NCBI GenBank assembly: GCA_021647265.1
Contig: JAKIVA010000003.1
Location: 1-64,000, forward strand
Direction: 5' to 3'
DNA: 64,000 bases
Origin: Lutibacter sp.
GTDB lineage: Bacteria; Bacteroidota; Bacteroidia; Flavobacteriales; Flavobacteriaceae
This document shows positions 26,415 through 35,090 of this stretch, piece by piece (the stretch's first letter is position 1; each line of letters begins with the position of its first letter). The notes beneath the pieces were generated by a model. The model saw only the letters and a program-made list of their open reading frames with translations, did no database searches and was not told the origin of the DNA. A program made the translations under genes and the position numbers.

Positions 26415-27356
26415 TTGAAAAAATTGTTTTTAGCAACCAAAAATAGTAGAATACAAGAAGTGCACTTTTCTGAAATAAATGATAAGGGTATTTCCCTTTA
26501 TATAAAAAGAGAAGATGAATTACACCCTTTTATTTCAGGAAATAAATACCGAAAATTAAAATATAATCTACAAGAAGCTTTCAATCAAAATAAACATACT
26601 TTGGTAACCTTTGGAGGTGCCTATTCTAACCACATTGCTGCTACAGCTGCAGCAGGTTTTGAGCATAATTTTAAAACCATAGGAATTATTAGGGGAGATG
26701 AATTAGCAAATAATTTGCAAGAAGTAATTAAAAATAACCCAACATTAAAATTTGCTTCAGAGCACAATATGCAATTTGAGTTTGTTACAAGAAGTGCTTA
26801 TAGGAATAAAAATACATCAGAATTTATTGCCAAACTAAAAGAAAAATTTGGCGATTTTTACCTGGTTCCTGAAGGTGGAACAAATCGTTTAGCAGTAAGA
26901 GGATGTGAAGAAATTTTAACGAGTAGTGATGAGCAATTTGATATAATATGCGCAGCCGTTGGTACTGGAGGTACTATTTCAGGAATTATTAATTCACTTA
27001 AAAATCATCAAAAAGCAATTGGCTTTCCAGCTTTGAAAGGTGATTTTCTTCAAGATGAAATCAAAAAATATGTACTAAATAATGATAATTGGAGTTTAAA
27101 TACTACATATCATTTTTGGGGTTATGCTAAAATTTCAGAAGAATTAATTACATTTATCAATAAATTTAAAAGTGAAACATCAATACCCTTAGATCCAGTT
27201 TATACAGGGAAGATGTTGTTTGGTATTGTAGACTTAATTAAAAATGATTTTTTTAAAAAAGGAACAAAAATAGTAGCTATTCATACTGGAGGTTTACAAG
27301 GAATAGCAGGAATGAACATTTTGTTAGAAAGGAAAAACGTACCTCAAATAGTTTAA
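26415..27356 (+). CDS. PLP-dependent ACC deaminase / D-cysteine desulfhydrase family protein
   Basis: A 313-residue fold-type II PLP enzyme. The PLP lysine is in ISGNKYRKLKYNL, the Asn/Ser pocket in GGAYSNHIAATAAAG and the phosphate loop in AAVGTGGTISGI, with the C-terminal HTGGLQG. These are the landmarks of the 1-aminocyclopropane-1-carboxylate deaminase / D-cysteine desulfhydrase group. Substrate choice cannot be read from what I see. The start appears to be TTG at 26415, 4 bp after the ABC-F stop, so it is probably cotranslated with it. Confidence 0.85.
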   Translation: MKKLFLATKNSRIQEVHFSEINDKGISLYIKREDELHPFISGNKYRKLKYNLQEAFNQNKHTLVTFGGAYSNHIAATAAAGFEHNFKTIGIIRGDELANNLQEVIKNNPTLKFASEHNMQFEFVTRSAYRNKNTSEFIAKLKEKFGDFYLVPEGGTNRLAVRGCEEILTSSDEQFDIICAAVGTGGTISGIINSLKNHQKAIGFPALKGDFLQDEIKKYVLNNDNWSLNTTYHFWGYAKISEELITFINKFKSETSIPLDPVYTGKMLFGIVDLIKNDFFKKGTKIVAIHTGGLQGIAGMNILLERKNVPQIV

Positions 27357-27359
27357 ATT

Positions 27360-28139
27360 ATGAAGCTGAAATATATTTTAATTTGTTTGCTAACTATTAG
27401 CTTTCTTGTAGGATGTAAATCGAAAAAAAAGTTAGCCAGAAAATCTCAAAAAGAAATAGCTGTACATCAAAAGGCCAATAAACCAACTAGTGTAAATACA
27501 AAGAAAAATTCAGCTATCACAAACTCGACCATAGAATATATTAAACGCTACAAAGATATTGCTATGGAAGAGATGAGAGTTTTTAAAATACCAGCGAGTA
27601 TTACATTAGCTCAAGGCATATTAGAGTCGTCAAGTGGAAATAGCTTATTAACTAAAAAATCGAACAATCATTTTGGTATAAAGTGTCACAAAGGATGGAA
27701 GGGTAAAAAAGTATATCATGATGATGATGAAAAAGGAGAATGTTTTAGAGTGTATAAACATCCTAATAACTCATTTAAAGATCACTCTAAATTTTTGGCT
27801 ACAAGAAATAGATATGCTAAATTATTTAAGTTGAGAAAAGGAGATTATGTAAAATGGGCTAAAGGCTTAAGTGAAGCTGGTTACGCTACTGATAGAAGGT
27901 ATCCAGCAAAATTAATTGCACTAATTGAAAAGTATGATTTGCATAAATACGATACAGAAGTTTTAGGAAAGCCTTTTAAAAAACTAAAAATTAAAAATGT
28001 ATCAAATCATATTGTTTCTAAAGGAGATACGTTGTATTCAATTTCAAAAAAGTATGGCTTAACAGTTGATGAGCTTAAAAAAATGAATGGACTTAATTCT
28101 AATGATATTACAGTAGGACAGACATTAATTTTAAAATAG
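27360..28139 (+). CDS. Glucosaminidase (GH73) lipoprotein with C-terminal LysM
   Basis: A cell-wall hydrolase of 259 residues. The signal peptide ends in a lipobox (LVGCKSKKK). After a Lys-rich linker, the GH73 N-acetylglucosaminidase domain (about 60-195) shows ASITLAQGILESSSG with the catalytic Glu, KSNNHFGIKCHKGWKG and SFKDHSKFLATRNRYAKLF. Residues about 214-258 form one LysM (HIVSKGDTLYSISKKYGLTV to ITVGQTLILK) for binding peptidoglycan. It follows the PLP gene by 3 bp, so the three genes ABC-F, PLP enzyme and this one form an operon. Confidence 0.92.
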   Translation: MKLKYILICLLTISFLVGCKSKKKLARKSQKEIAVHQKANKPTSVNTKKNSAITNSTIEYIKRYKDIAMEEMRVFKIPASITLAQGILESSSGNSLLTKKSNNHFGIKCHKGWKGKKVYHDDDEKGECFRVYKHPNNSFKDHSKFLATRNRYAKLFKLRKGDYVKWAKGLSEAGYATDRRYPAKLIALIEKYDLHKYDTEVLGKPFKKLKIKNVSNHIVSKGDTLYSISKKYGLTVDELKKMNGLNSNDITVGQTLILK

Positions 28140-28262
28140 AACTTTTTCAATTTTATTGATTTCTTATATTTTTGTTAAAAAAATAAGGAATTAGCAATTA
28201 TTTATGTAAAAAACATTATATTTAAGAAAAAATCACTCTTATTTTCTTAAAGTCAGTGTTCA

Positions 28263-30011
28263 ATGAGCAATATTAAAAAAACAGGAATAAACATTATTAC
28301 ATATATTTTTGTTGTTTTTTGTATTCATAGCCAACACTCATTGTATTCACAAAATAAATTATTTCAAATAAAAAAAAATACTCCACTTAAAGAAATTTCA
28401 GGTACTGTTTCAAGTTTAGGTATTTTATTAAGGGATGTAAATGTAGTTGTTAAAAATACCAATAGAGGTACTAAAACTAACAACAAAGGATTTTATGTTA
28501 TTAAAGCAAAAGAAGGAGAGGTATTAAAATTCACTTTTGTAGGTATGATACCTTTGGAGATAATTATTGAAGATATAACAGCAGTTTTAAATATTGAAAT
28601 GAATGCTATTGTCAATAAATTAAAGGAAGTTACTGTTAATAATAAAAGAAATAGAAAAGATAAATCAGGATTAATGGGGAGACCTGATGTACTTACAACA
28701 ACTTTTGGTAATATTAATACCGAAAAAGTAGGGTACTCAATTAATTATATAAATGGGGCTAACTTAAATTTGACAGCAATGGATCTTTGGACAGCGATAA
28801 GATATAAGATACCAAAACTAAGTAGAGGTACCTCCTTTTCTTTAAATACCAAACCCATTTGGGATATTGATGGTGTTATTTATGAAACTATTAATGGTCG
28901 TACTCTTCCCCCAATAGATTTAGCAAACGTAAAGGATGTATATGTTATTAGATCGTTAGCGGGAACAGTCAAATATGGAGCTGCAGGAGCAAACGGAGTT
29001 ATTGTAGTGCGAACTAAAAGTAGTACGTTTGATAATAAGCCCATAGCTACAAAAACAAAATTATACTCAAATAAAAAGTATTACGAAGAAGATGCTGTTA
29101 CTTTCAAAAATTTTGGAATAGCTCAACCAGATTATTTTGAGGCTTTTGATTCAATTTCAAACCTACAGCTAGCATATATAGAATATCAGAAGTTATTGCC
29201 TTCATATAAGAATCAGTTTGAATTTTATTTTGATATGGCTAACTATTTTCAACAAATTTATAAGGATGAAAAAGGCAGTTTAAAAATACTTTCAAAAATT
29301 GAAACTAGATTTGAAAGAAATCCAGAAGTACTTAAAGTTTTGGCATATACCTATCAAAAGAGAGGATTGTATCAGAAAGCCTTAAAAGTGTATAAGAAAA
29401 TAATCAAAATAAGACCTAATTATGCACAATCATTTCGAGATCTAGCCAATGCTTATTCAAATCTTAATCAATACCAAAAAGCATGGAAAATGTATATGAA
29501 TTATTTTTATAGAGGAAATAATTTAGAAAATGAGGGAATAGGACAAGTTATTTACAATGAAATGGAAGCATTGTTTGTACAGCACAAAAAACAGGCTAAC
29601 ATAAAAGAACTCTTTTTAGTGAGAGATTCAGCAAATATTACTAAAGATGTTCGTATGGTTTTTGAATGGAATACTTCTGAAGCTGAGTTTGATATTGAAT
29701 TTGTAAACCCTCAAAAGCAAGTGTATAGTTTTAAGCATACTCTTTCAGATAACAACAGCCGTATTAAACATGAAAAACGACAAGGCTATTCATCAGAAAC
29801 ATTTTTTATTGAAAATCTAACCAAGGGTAATTGGTATGTTAATTTTACGTACTTTGGAAACAAACAAAACGTTCCAACATATTTAAAATTAGCTGTTTAT
29901 TACAATTGGGGTAAGCCAAATCAAATAGAAAAAATTCATTTGTTCAAGCTTAAAGATAAAAATAAAAAATGGCAATTGTTAGCCTTAAATTATAATCATT
30001 TGTTACCGTAA
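28263..30011 (+). CDS. CarboxypepD-like / TonB-plug / TPR protein lacking a beta-barrel
   Basis: A 582-residue exported protein with an unusual mix. After an N-terminal hydrophobic segment, residues about 44-112 form a carboxypeptidase-regulatory-like domain (KEISGTVSSLGILLRDVNVV...). Residues about 150-255 look like a SusC-type plug ending in KYGAAGANGVIVVRTKS, the motif that normally leads into a 22-strand barrel. Instead a helical region follows with TPR units (KVLAYTYQKRGLYQKALKVY, DLANAYSNLNQYQKAWKMYM) and a beta-rich C-terminal part. It cannot itself be a receptor channel. The role is unknown, perhaps surface or periplasmic docking. Confidence 0.75.
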   Translation: MSNIKKTGINIITYIFVVFCIHSQHSLYSQNKLFQIKKNTPLKEISGTVSSLGILLRDVNVVVKNTNRGTKTNNKGFYVIKAKEGEVLKFTFVGMIPLEIIIEDITAVLNIEMNAIVNKLKEVTVNNKRNRKDKSGLMGRPDVLTTTFGNINTEKVGYSINYINGANLNLTAMDLWTAIRYKIPKLSRGTSFSLNTKPIWDIDGVIYETINGRTLPPIDLANVKDVYVIRSLAGTVKYGAAGANGVIVVRTKSSTFDNKPIATKTKLYSNKKYYEEDAVTFKNFGIAQPDYFEAFDSISNLQLAYIEYQKLLPSYKNQFEFYFDMANYFQQIYKDEKGSLKILSKIETRFERNPEVLKVLAYTYQKRGLYQKALKVYKKIIKIRPNYAQSFRDLANAYSNLNQYQKAWKMYMNYFYRGNNLENEGIGQVIYNEMEALFVQHKKQANIKELFLVRDSANITKDVRMVFEWNTSEAEFDIEFVNPQKQVYSFKHTLSDNNSRIKHEKRQGYSSETFFIENLTKGNWYVNFTYFGNKQNVPTYLKLAVYYNWGKPNQIEKIHLFKLKDKNKKWQLLALNYNHLLP

Positions 30012-30109
30012 AATAAGATTTACAGTATTAAATTAGTCCACTTTAATTGTTATTGAAAAAAGGGTTCAGTTTTAAGTGAACCCAAATAGTTAATTTATAC
30101 TATACTTTT

Positions 30110-30565
30110 TTAAGAGTGTCTTTTAAATTTTTGTAGACCTGTTTGACGACAATTATACCCTCTACTAGCTAAGGATTTTTTCTTTTTCATGTTTTTCCAT
30201 TTCGTAAATTGTTCTTCTGTAAGAATTTTTTTCATAGCTATTTTATGTTGTAGCATTCTATCTAAACGATTGCTCTTTCGTTGAAAAAGATCTTCTGAAG
30301 TAGGAAAAGTTCCATTTAGTTTACGTTCAAGCATTGCTTTCCGCATCACTTGTCTTGTTATTACTTGTTGTTTTTTTAGGTTAAAAATGGCTTCTTGTTG
30401 ATTTTTATCCAAATCTAAATTTAACGCCATTCTTTTGGTTTGTAAAGTGGCAATTTGATCTGGTGTAAAATTTAATTGATTTTTAAAATTTTTAGTACCA
30501 ATTTGAGCATTTGTCATTGTTGTAACTAAAAATACAACGACTAATATTGCTATGCTGTTTTTCAT
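30110..30565 (-). CDS. Periplasmic hypothetical protein, Spy/LTXXQ-like
   Basis: A 151-residue secreted protein: cleavable signal peptide (MKNSIAILVVVFLVTTMTNA) and a helical, strongly basic mature part. The segment LNFTPDQIATLQTKRMALNL and the later ILTEEQFTKWKNMKKKK resemble the paired LTxxQ repeats of Spy/CpxP-like periplasmic chaperones and metal sensors, frequent in flavobacteria. The C-terminus is Lys/Arg-rich. It stands alone, just outside the IS-rich hydrogenase region. The family is a likely but not certain match. Confidence 0.65.
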   Translation of the reverse strand: MKNSIAILVVVFLVTTMTNAQIGTKNFKNQLNFTPDQIATLQTKRMALNLDLDKNQQEAIFNLKKQQVITRQVMRKAMLERKLNGTFPTSEDLFQRKSNRLDRMLQHKIAMKKILTEEQFTKWKNMKKKKSLASRGYNCRQTGLQKFKRHS

Positions 30566-30692
30566 GATGATTATATATTTATTATTAATACTTCTTTGAC
30601 ATTTAAAAATTGTAAAGGTTTAAAGTGTTAACATTAATTTGTGTATCCGAAAACACTAATAATCAATGTTTGTCTTTAGAGAAAAGCAAGAC

Positions 30693-31096
30693 ATGGATAT
30701 ACTTAGTTTTACCACATAATTTGATAGTGAAGAATCCTGTCGTATTCACTTTAAAGAAGTACGCGATAAAATAGGAGTTGTATGTAGAAGGTGTAGTTAC
30801 ACCAAGCATTGCTGGATAAAGAGTCAATGGAATTATGAATGTAAAAAGTGTAGAAGTCGTACATTACTTAGAAGTGGAACAATAATGCAGAGTTCTAACT
30901 TCTCATTTGATGTCAAATAATGTTCTTGTTAACAGCCACAAAAAAAGGGTTTTATTCTAAATAAATACTATGTCAATTGGGATTAAAGCGATATGAGCCA
31001 GTTTGGGATATGGTTCATAAATTACGTAAAGCTATGGGCAATGAGATGACTGTTACACATTATAAAAGGTTATTTTATTATGAAGTCTCTGAATAG
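30693..31096 (+). pseudogene. Dead IS1595-family transposase remnant
   Basis: Conceptual translation across two stops and a frameshift gives the IS1595 pattern: SEESCRIHFKEVRDKIGV, the zinc ribbon CRRC...CKKC with SRTLLRSGTIMQSSNFSF, then TATKKGF and KRYEPVWDMVHKLRKAMGNE. An in-frame TAA sits 8 codons after the ATG and a second stop comes at the frameshift near 30917. The DDE catalytic half is missing. It marks the left side of the hydrogenase island. Confidence 0.85.
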
Positions 31097-31145
31097 ACAC
31101 CATCCTAAAACCTGTGTAAGACACTATCCTAAAAAGTGTGTAAGT
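31096..31145. repeat. Two adjacent IS256-like terminal repeats
   Basis: GACACCATCCTAAAACCTGTGTAA (split here as positions 31096-31119) is followed directly by a second, similar unit at 31120-31145 beginning GACACTATCCTAAAAAGTGT. Both have the GACACyATCCTAAAA...TGTGTAA form of IS256-type inverted ends. Two ends back to back suggest nested or sequential insertions. Confidence 0.55.
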
Positions 31146-31159
31146 TAAAATAACTTGGG

Positions 31160-31230
31160 TTAGCTTTTTAAATAAAGTCTGACCCTTTTTTCATAAATGG
31201 TTAAGAACTGATTGAGGATTATCTCCCAAT
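31160..31230 (-). pseudogene. C-terminal remnant of an IS256-family transposase
   Basis: The minus strand encodes NWEIILNQFLTIYEKRVRLY then LKS and a stop, the C-terminal signature of IS256/MULE-type transposases. The stop is 15 bp from the neighbouring terminal repeat, as expected at an element end. Everything upstream is lost and the hoxI 3' end starts 10 bp away. Confidence 0.6.
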
Positions 31231-31239
31231 TTTTATTAA

Positions 31240-31740
31240 TTATAGACGCCCTTTTCCTCCAGAAGAAATATAATCTGTAAGGTCTTTTTGCTTACTATTA
31301 ACCGCTCTAACAGTATGGTGTACCCGTTTTATAATGGCTCTCATAAAATTAAACATAAACATTGGCTTTGATAATATTAAAGGTTTAATGCAATCTTTTT
31401 TAAACTGATAGACAGAGGCATCATTTAAAGCAATTACAGATACAATATGTGGTGTATCATCAATAAAACTCAACTCCCCAGCAAGGTCTCCTTTTTGTAA
31501 AATATGCAAAAAATGTAACTTCCCATTTTTTAATTCTTGTACCAAAGCAAACCTTCCTTTTGTAATAAGGTAAAAGCTTTCTGTCAAATCTCCTTTATGG
31601 TATAAAAATTCATCTGCTTTAAAATGCAACTCATCTGCTACACATAAAGAAAGTATTTCCGCTCCTTCTTTTTCAATATATTGACCTATTGGAGCTGTTA
31701 AAATATTTTCTATGTACGCTTTGTTTTTTGAAATATTCAT
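31240..31740 (-). CDS. hoxI: cNMP-binding-domain subunit HoxI of soluble [NiFe] hydrogenase
   Basis: A 166-residue protein that is one cyclic-nucleotide-binding beta-barrel (YHKGDLTESFYLITKGRFAL, LQKGDLAGELSFIDDTPH) plus a helical C-terminus. It has no DNA-binding helix-turn-helix, so it is not a Crp/Fnr regulator. In Ralstonia the last gene of hoxFUYHWI encodes a protein of this size and fold, HoxI, which binds the hydrogenase as a dimer. Here it sits last in the same order, 20 bp after hoxW. The 3' end abuts an IS256 remnant. Confidence 0.85.
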   Translation of the reverse strand: MNISKNKAYIENILTAPIGQYIEKEGAEILSLCVADELHFKADEFLYHKGDLTESFYLITKGRFALVQELKNGKLHFLHILQKGDLAGELSFIDDTPHIVSVIALNDASVYQFKKDCIKPLILSKPMFMFNFMRAIIKRVHHTVRAVNSKQKDLTDYISSGGKGRL

Positions 31741-31760
31741 GACTTTAATTTTTACACTTA

Positions 31761-32252
31761 TTAAATAGTTTTTTGTATGTTTTTAAAAATATCTTTTGAG
31801 ATATTTAAATTTTCAATTGCTTTATCTGTTAAACCTTCCTTTAACTCCCATTCGTAGCCTTTAATTTTTAGTAAATACACTTCAGGAATATAATCGAAGC
31901 ATAATTTACAAGTTGCCAAAATAGAAGCTATTGAAATATCGTGAGAGGTAAAAGTAAAATCTAACTTTGGGTCTATTTTAACGAACTCAAATGTTTCAAC
32001 ATCTGGTTCTTTGGTTGCATCAATAAAAAGCACTCGTTTTTTATGTGAAATTAAATCGGCATCTTCTAAATGAAGCTGATAATGCTTCATTGTCTCCGCT
32101 TTTGAAAACAATTTCTCTTTTGTTAACCAATCAATAAAAGCCCATCCTAAACCATCGTCTTGACGGCCAATATTACCAATTCCGTAAATAAGAGAAGAAG
32201 TAGTATTAAAGATGCGTAAATCGGGATGGTATTTTGTTGTAATCAAATTCAT
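31761..32252 (-). CDS. hoxW: Hydrogenase maturation endopeptidase HoxW
   Basis: A 163-residue peptidase of the HyaD/HybD family that removes the C-terminal tail of the hydrogenase large subunit after nickel insertion. Nickel-sensing acidic motifs are visible: IYGIGNIGRQDDGLGWAFID and RVLFIDATKEPD, plus a later His in FTSHDIS. Its start codon overlaps the hoxH stop by one base (TAATG), which makes translational coupling very likely. The matching substrate tail on HoxH is intact. Confidence 0.92.
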   Translation of the reverse strand: MNLITTKYHPDLRIFNTTSSLIYGIGNIGRQDDGLGWAFIDWLTKEKLFSKAETMKHYQLHLEDADLISHKKRVLFIDATKEPDVETFEFVKIDPKLDFTFTSHDISIASILATCKLCFDYIPEVYLLKIKGYEWELKEGLTDKAIENLNISKDIFKNIQKTI

Positions 32253-33721
32253 TAGTTTTTTATTTGTTCATCTATTTTATTACCATTAGCATCAAATATA
32301 GTAACAACCAATGGCATTTGACCTACAGCGTGTGTAGCACAACTTAAACAAGGGTCGTATGCTCTTATTCCAACTTCAATTGCATTCATCATTCCTTCAG
32401 TAATAATGTCGTTTCCGTTTAGATATTTATCAGCAACTGACCGAACTGTACGATTCATTACTGTATTGTTTTGCGTAGTTGCCACCACTAGATTTGCAAA
32501 GGTAATATTACCTTCTTTATTTGCTTTATAATGATGCAATAAAGTCCCTCTTGGAGCTTCAACCACACCGATACCTTCTCCTGTCCAATCTGTTTTTGGA
32601 GGCATTAAAATTAAGGAGTCTTTTTGTAAATCTACATCATTGAGTAATTCTTTTATCAATTCGGCTGAGTGTAAAATTTCAATGGCTCTTGCCCAATTGG
32701 TATGTAGGGTTTTATTATTAGATTTTCCTTTGGTATAATGATGAAATCGTTCTAAAGCTTCTTGAGCAAGTGGAGTTGTATACGCTTTTGTTACATTTAA
32801 TCTTCCTAAAGGACCAACTCTTACCGAGCCTTTTTCTCTTCCTAATCTCTTTAGAAAGGGAAATTTCATGTAACTCCATTCTTCGGTGCCTTCCGAAAAG
32901 AAATCTAAATATTCGTGATAGTCAAATTCTTCAACAATATTTTTGTCATTATCAACTATTCTCATTTTTCCGTGATAGTAATCTACATTTCCTTTTTCAT
33001 CGACTAATGAAAGGTTCAATGCTTCAAATTCAGCAAAACTATCAACTTCTTCTCTATTTTTTTTATGAAAATCGTAAAAGAGCTTTAATCCATCTTGTGC
33101 ATAATCAATAACTTCATCCATAGAAATCAAACCTTCTTCTCCGTTTAATAAACGATCACGAGCTTCAACACTTAAATTTTGATTTACACCTCCAGGAACG
33201 GAACTTATTCCGTGCATTTTTTTACCTAAAACAGCCTTAATTACTTCTTGTCCCCATTTTCGTAAAGCAACCACTCTTTTAACCATTTCAGGGTTTGCTT
33301 CTAACAAACCTAAAACATTTCGTTGTTCTGGTGGCGCATTCATCCCAAATAACATTTCGGGAACAATTAAATAAAAATAAGCTGTAACATGTGATTGTAA
33401 TTGTTGTGCATAATGCCCTAATCTTCTTAGTTTTTCTGCCGAAACTGTAATGTGTTTTCCTGTAGAGTACCCAACACCAATCATATCGTCCAACACTTTG
33501 GCTCCACAAAGGTGATGACTTACAAAGCAAATACCACAAATACGCTGTAATAGCATGGGAGCTTCCCAATAGGGGTGGCCTTGTACAAATTTTTCAAAAC
33601 CACGAAATTCTACAACGTGTAATTTGGCATCTATTACCTTATTATTATCATCTAAATGCACGGTCACTTTTCCGTGCCCTTCCACACGAGTAACAGGATC
33701 TATAATTATTTTTTTACCCAT
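32252..33721 (-). CDS. hoxH: [NiFe] hydrogenase large subunit HoxH (group 3d type)
   Basis: Catalytic subunit that binds the NiFe(CN)2CO centre. The N-terminal ligand motif is RICGICFVSHHLCG (Cys62, Cys65) and the C-terminal pair is in DPCLSCATH (Cys458, Cys461). After His464 comes a 25-residue tail (AVGQMPLVV...) that the maturation peptidase would remove. The DPCLSCATHAxGQMPL form is that of bidirectional NAD(P)-reducing HoxH. 489 residues is the normal size. It lies 9 bp after hoxY. Subgroup placement follows from these motifs and the operon, not from a tree. Confidence 0.96.
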   Translation of the reverse strand: MGKKIIIDPVTRVEGHGKVTVHLDDNNKVIDAKLHVVEFRGFEKFVQGHPYWEAPMLLQRICGICFVSHHLCGAKVLDDMIGVGYSTGKHITVSAEKLRRLGHYAQQLQSHVTAYFYLIVPEMLFGMNAPPEQRNVLGLLEANPEMVKRVVALRKWGQEVIKAVLGKKMHGISSVPGGVNQNLSVEARDRLLNGEEGLISMDEVIDYAQDGLKLFYDFHKKNREEVDSFAEFEALNLSLVDEKGNVDYYHGKMRIVDNDKNIVEEFDYHEYLDFFSEGTEEWSYMKFPFLKRLGREKGSVRVGPLGRLNVTKAYTTPLAQEALERFHHYTKGKSNNKTLHTNWARAIEILHSAELIKELLNDVDLQKDSLILMPPKTDWTGEGIGVVEAPRGTLLHHYKANKEGNITFANLVVATTQNNTVMNRTVRSVADKYLNGNDIITEGMMNAIEVGIRAYDPCLSCATHAVGQMPLVVTIFDANGNKIDEQIKN

Positions 33722-33730
33722 AATTTAATT

Positions 33731-34363
33731 TTAATCATAACGTGTTAATGAGGTTGGTAAATTTACTTCTCGTCCATTTGCTAAATCATCCAACACTTTA
33801 AAAATAGCATCACCATCTGGAGGACATCCAGGAATAAAGTAATCCATTTTAACCACTTCGTGACAAGGGTACACTTTATTCGTAATTCTTGGTAAATCTT
33901 TATGATATGGAATAACAGGTTTATCTCCTGTCACTGCACCTACATTACAAACATATGCTTCGGTCAAACAATCTTTTAAACTCACATCATTTCGCATAGC
34001 AGGAACGCCTCCCCAAACGGCACAGGCTCCTACAGAAATCATTATATCACAATTTTCACGAAAATGTTCTAAGGTTTCTATGTTTTCTTCATTGGCAACA
34101 CCACCTTCTACAAAAGCAATTTTACAGCGTTTTGGAATACGTTTTATATCGGTTAAAGACGATCTTGTAATGGCCACTTTTTCTAATAAACCAATAATTC
34201 TTTCATCAATATCTAAAAAAGAAAGTGTACAACCCCAACAACCACACAAGCCAATCATTGCTACTTGAATTTTTTCATCTCTTTTTGCCATTACCTTAGT
34301 ATCCATTTTGGTACTTGGTAAATCGTGAGAATAAAACGTGTTTTTATCTGTTTCTTTTTCCAT
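33731..34363 (-). CDS. hoxY: [NiFe] hydrogenase small subunit HoxY
   Basis: A 210-residue small subunit carrying the single proximal [4Fe-4S] cluster. The ligands are in IGLCGCWGCTLSFLD (Cys42, Cys45), ISVGACAVWGG and IPGCPPDGD. It lacks the Tat signal and the medial and distal clusters of uptake hydrogenases, so the complex is cytoplasmic. Gene order places it between hoxU (4-bp gap) and hoxH (9-bp gap). Length equals that of the Ralstonia soluble enzyme within a residue or two. Confidence 0.95.
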   Translation of the reverse strand: MEKETDKNTFYSHDLPSTKMDTKVMAKRDEKIQVAMIGLCGCWGCTLSFLDIDERIIGLLEKVAITRSSLTDIKRIPKRCKIAFVEGGVANEENIETLEHFRENCDIMISVGACAVWGGVPAMRNDVSLKDCLTEAYVCNVGAVTGDKPVIPYHKDLPRITNKVYPCHEVVKMDYFIPGCPPDGDAIFKVLDDLANGREVNLPTSLTRYD

Positions 34364-34367
34364 TTTC

Positions 34368-35090
34368 TTATGTCGTTTTAGAATTTTTTTGAGTATTCAA
34401 AGCACGTTCTCTTACTGTTTCAATTTCAAATTTGCGTTTTCCTATGGCTTTATTGAAGCCTTGGTTTTTATTAATAATACAACCTACAGGGCACATATCT
34501 GCAGCTTCTGCTACCTGCTCTAAACTCATTTTATCTGCCAAATCAATATCAATTTCAATACGACTTTTACTTCCTCTGTTAGAAATACTAAATATTTTTT
34601 GATTCGTTTCTTTGTCTTTAATAAATTCTACACATCGCTGGCAAAAAATACAGCGATCTCTTTCTAACCAAATATTATCTGATGCGTAATCTCGTTCGTT
34701 TACCGGAAAACGATACGGAAAGCGGGAAACCATCATATTTGTTTCATAACCTACTGCTTGTAGTTCACAGCGTCCACTTTTTTCACAACTCGGACAGTTA
34801 TGATTGCCTTCAACAAATAAAAGCTCTATCAATGCTTTTCGCATATCAGCACCTTCTTTATCGTTTTCAACTTCAACCACCATTCCATCTGCTACGGGTA
34901 CAGTACAAGATGAAATTAGGTAATCATTCACTTTAACGGAACACACCCTGCAGGTACCAAGACAAGGTTTGTCTTTCATATAACATAAAGTAGGTATATA
35001 AATTCCATTTTTGTTAGCCACATCTACAAGGGTTTCTCCTTTAGTGGTTTTTATTTTTTTTCCGTCTATGGTAATTATAACACTATTCAT
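34368..35090 (-). CDS. hoxU: Hydrogenase diaphorase subunit HoxU
   Basis: A NuoG-N-terminus-like iron-sulfur subunit (240 residues from ATG 35090) that carries electrons between the hydrogenase and the FMN of HoxF. Cluster motifs in order: [2Fe-2S] PTLCYMKDKPCLGTCRVC...SSC; [4Fe-4S] with His ligand GNHNCPSCEKSGRCELQ; and a ferredoxin-like domain with CIFCQRCVEF and DMCPVGC. The chosen ATG overlaps the hoxF stop by 8 bp. A longer frame to 35126 would add 12 residues without family support. Confidence 0.93.
   Translation of the reverse strand: MNSVIITIDGKKIKTTKGETLVDVANKNGIYIPTLCYMKDKPCLGTCRVCSVKVNDYLISSCTVPVADGMVVEVENDKEGADMRKALIELLFVEGNHNCPSCEKSGRCELQAVGYETNMMVSRFPYRFPVNERDYASDNIWLERDRCIFCQRCVEFIKDKETNQKIFSISNRGSKSRIEIDIDLADKMSLEQVAEAADMCPVGCIINKNQGFNKAIGKRKFEIETVRERALNTQKNSKTT

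Noticed and set aside
32770..33569. Open frames inside hoxH on the plus strand and in another minus frame
   Set aside because: They lie within a strongly conserved hydrogenase gene and show no family motifs of their own.
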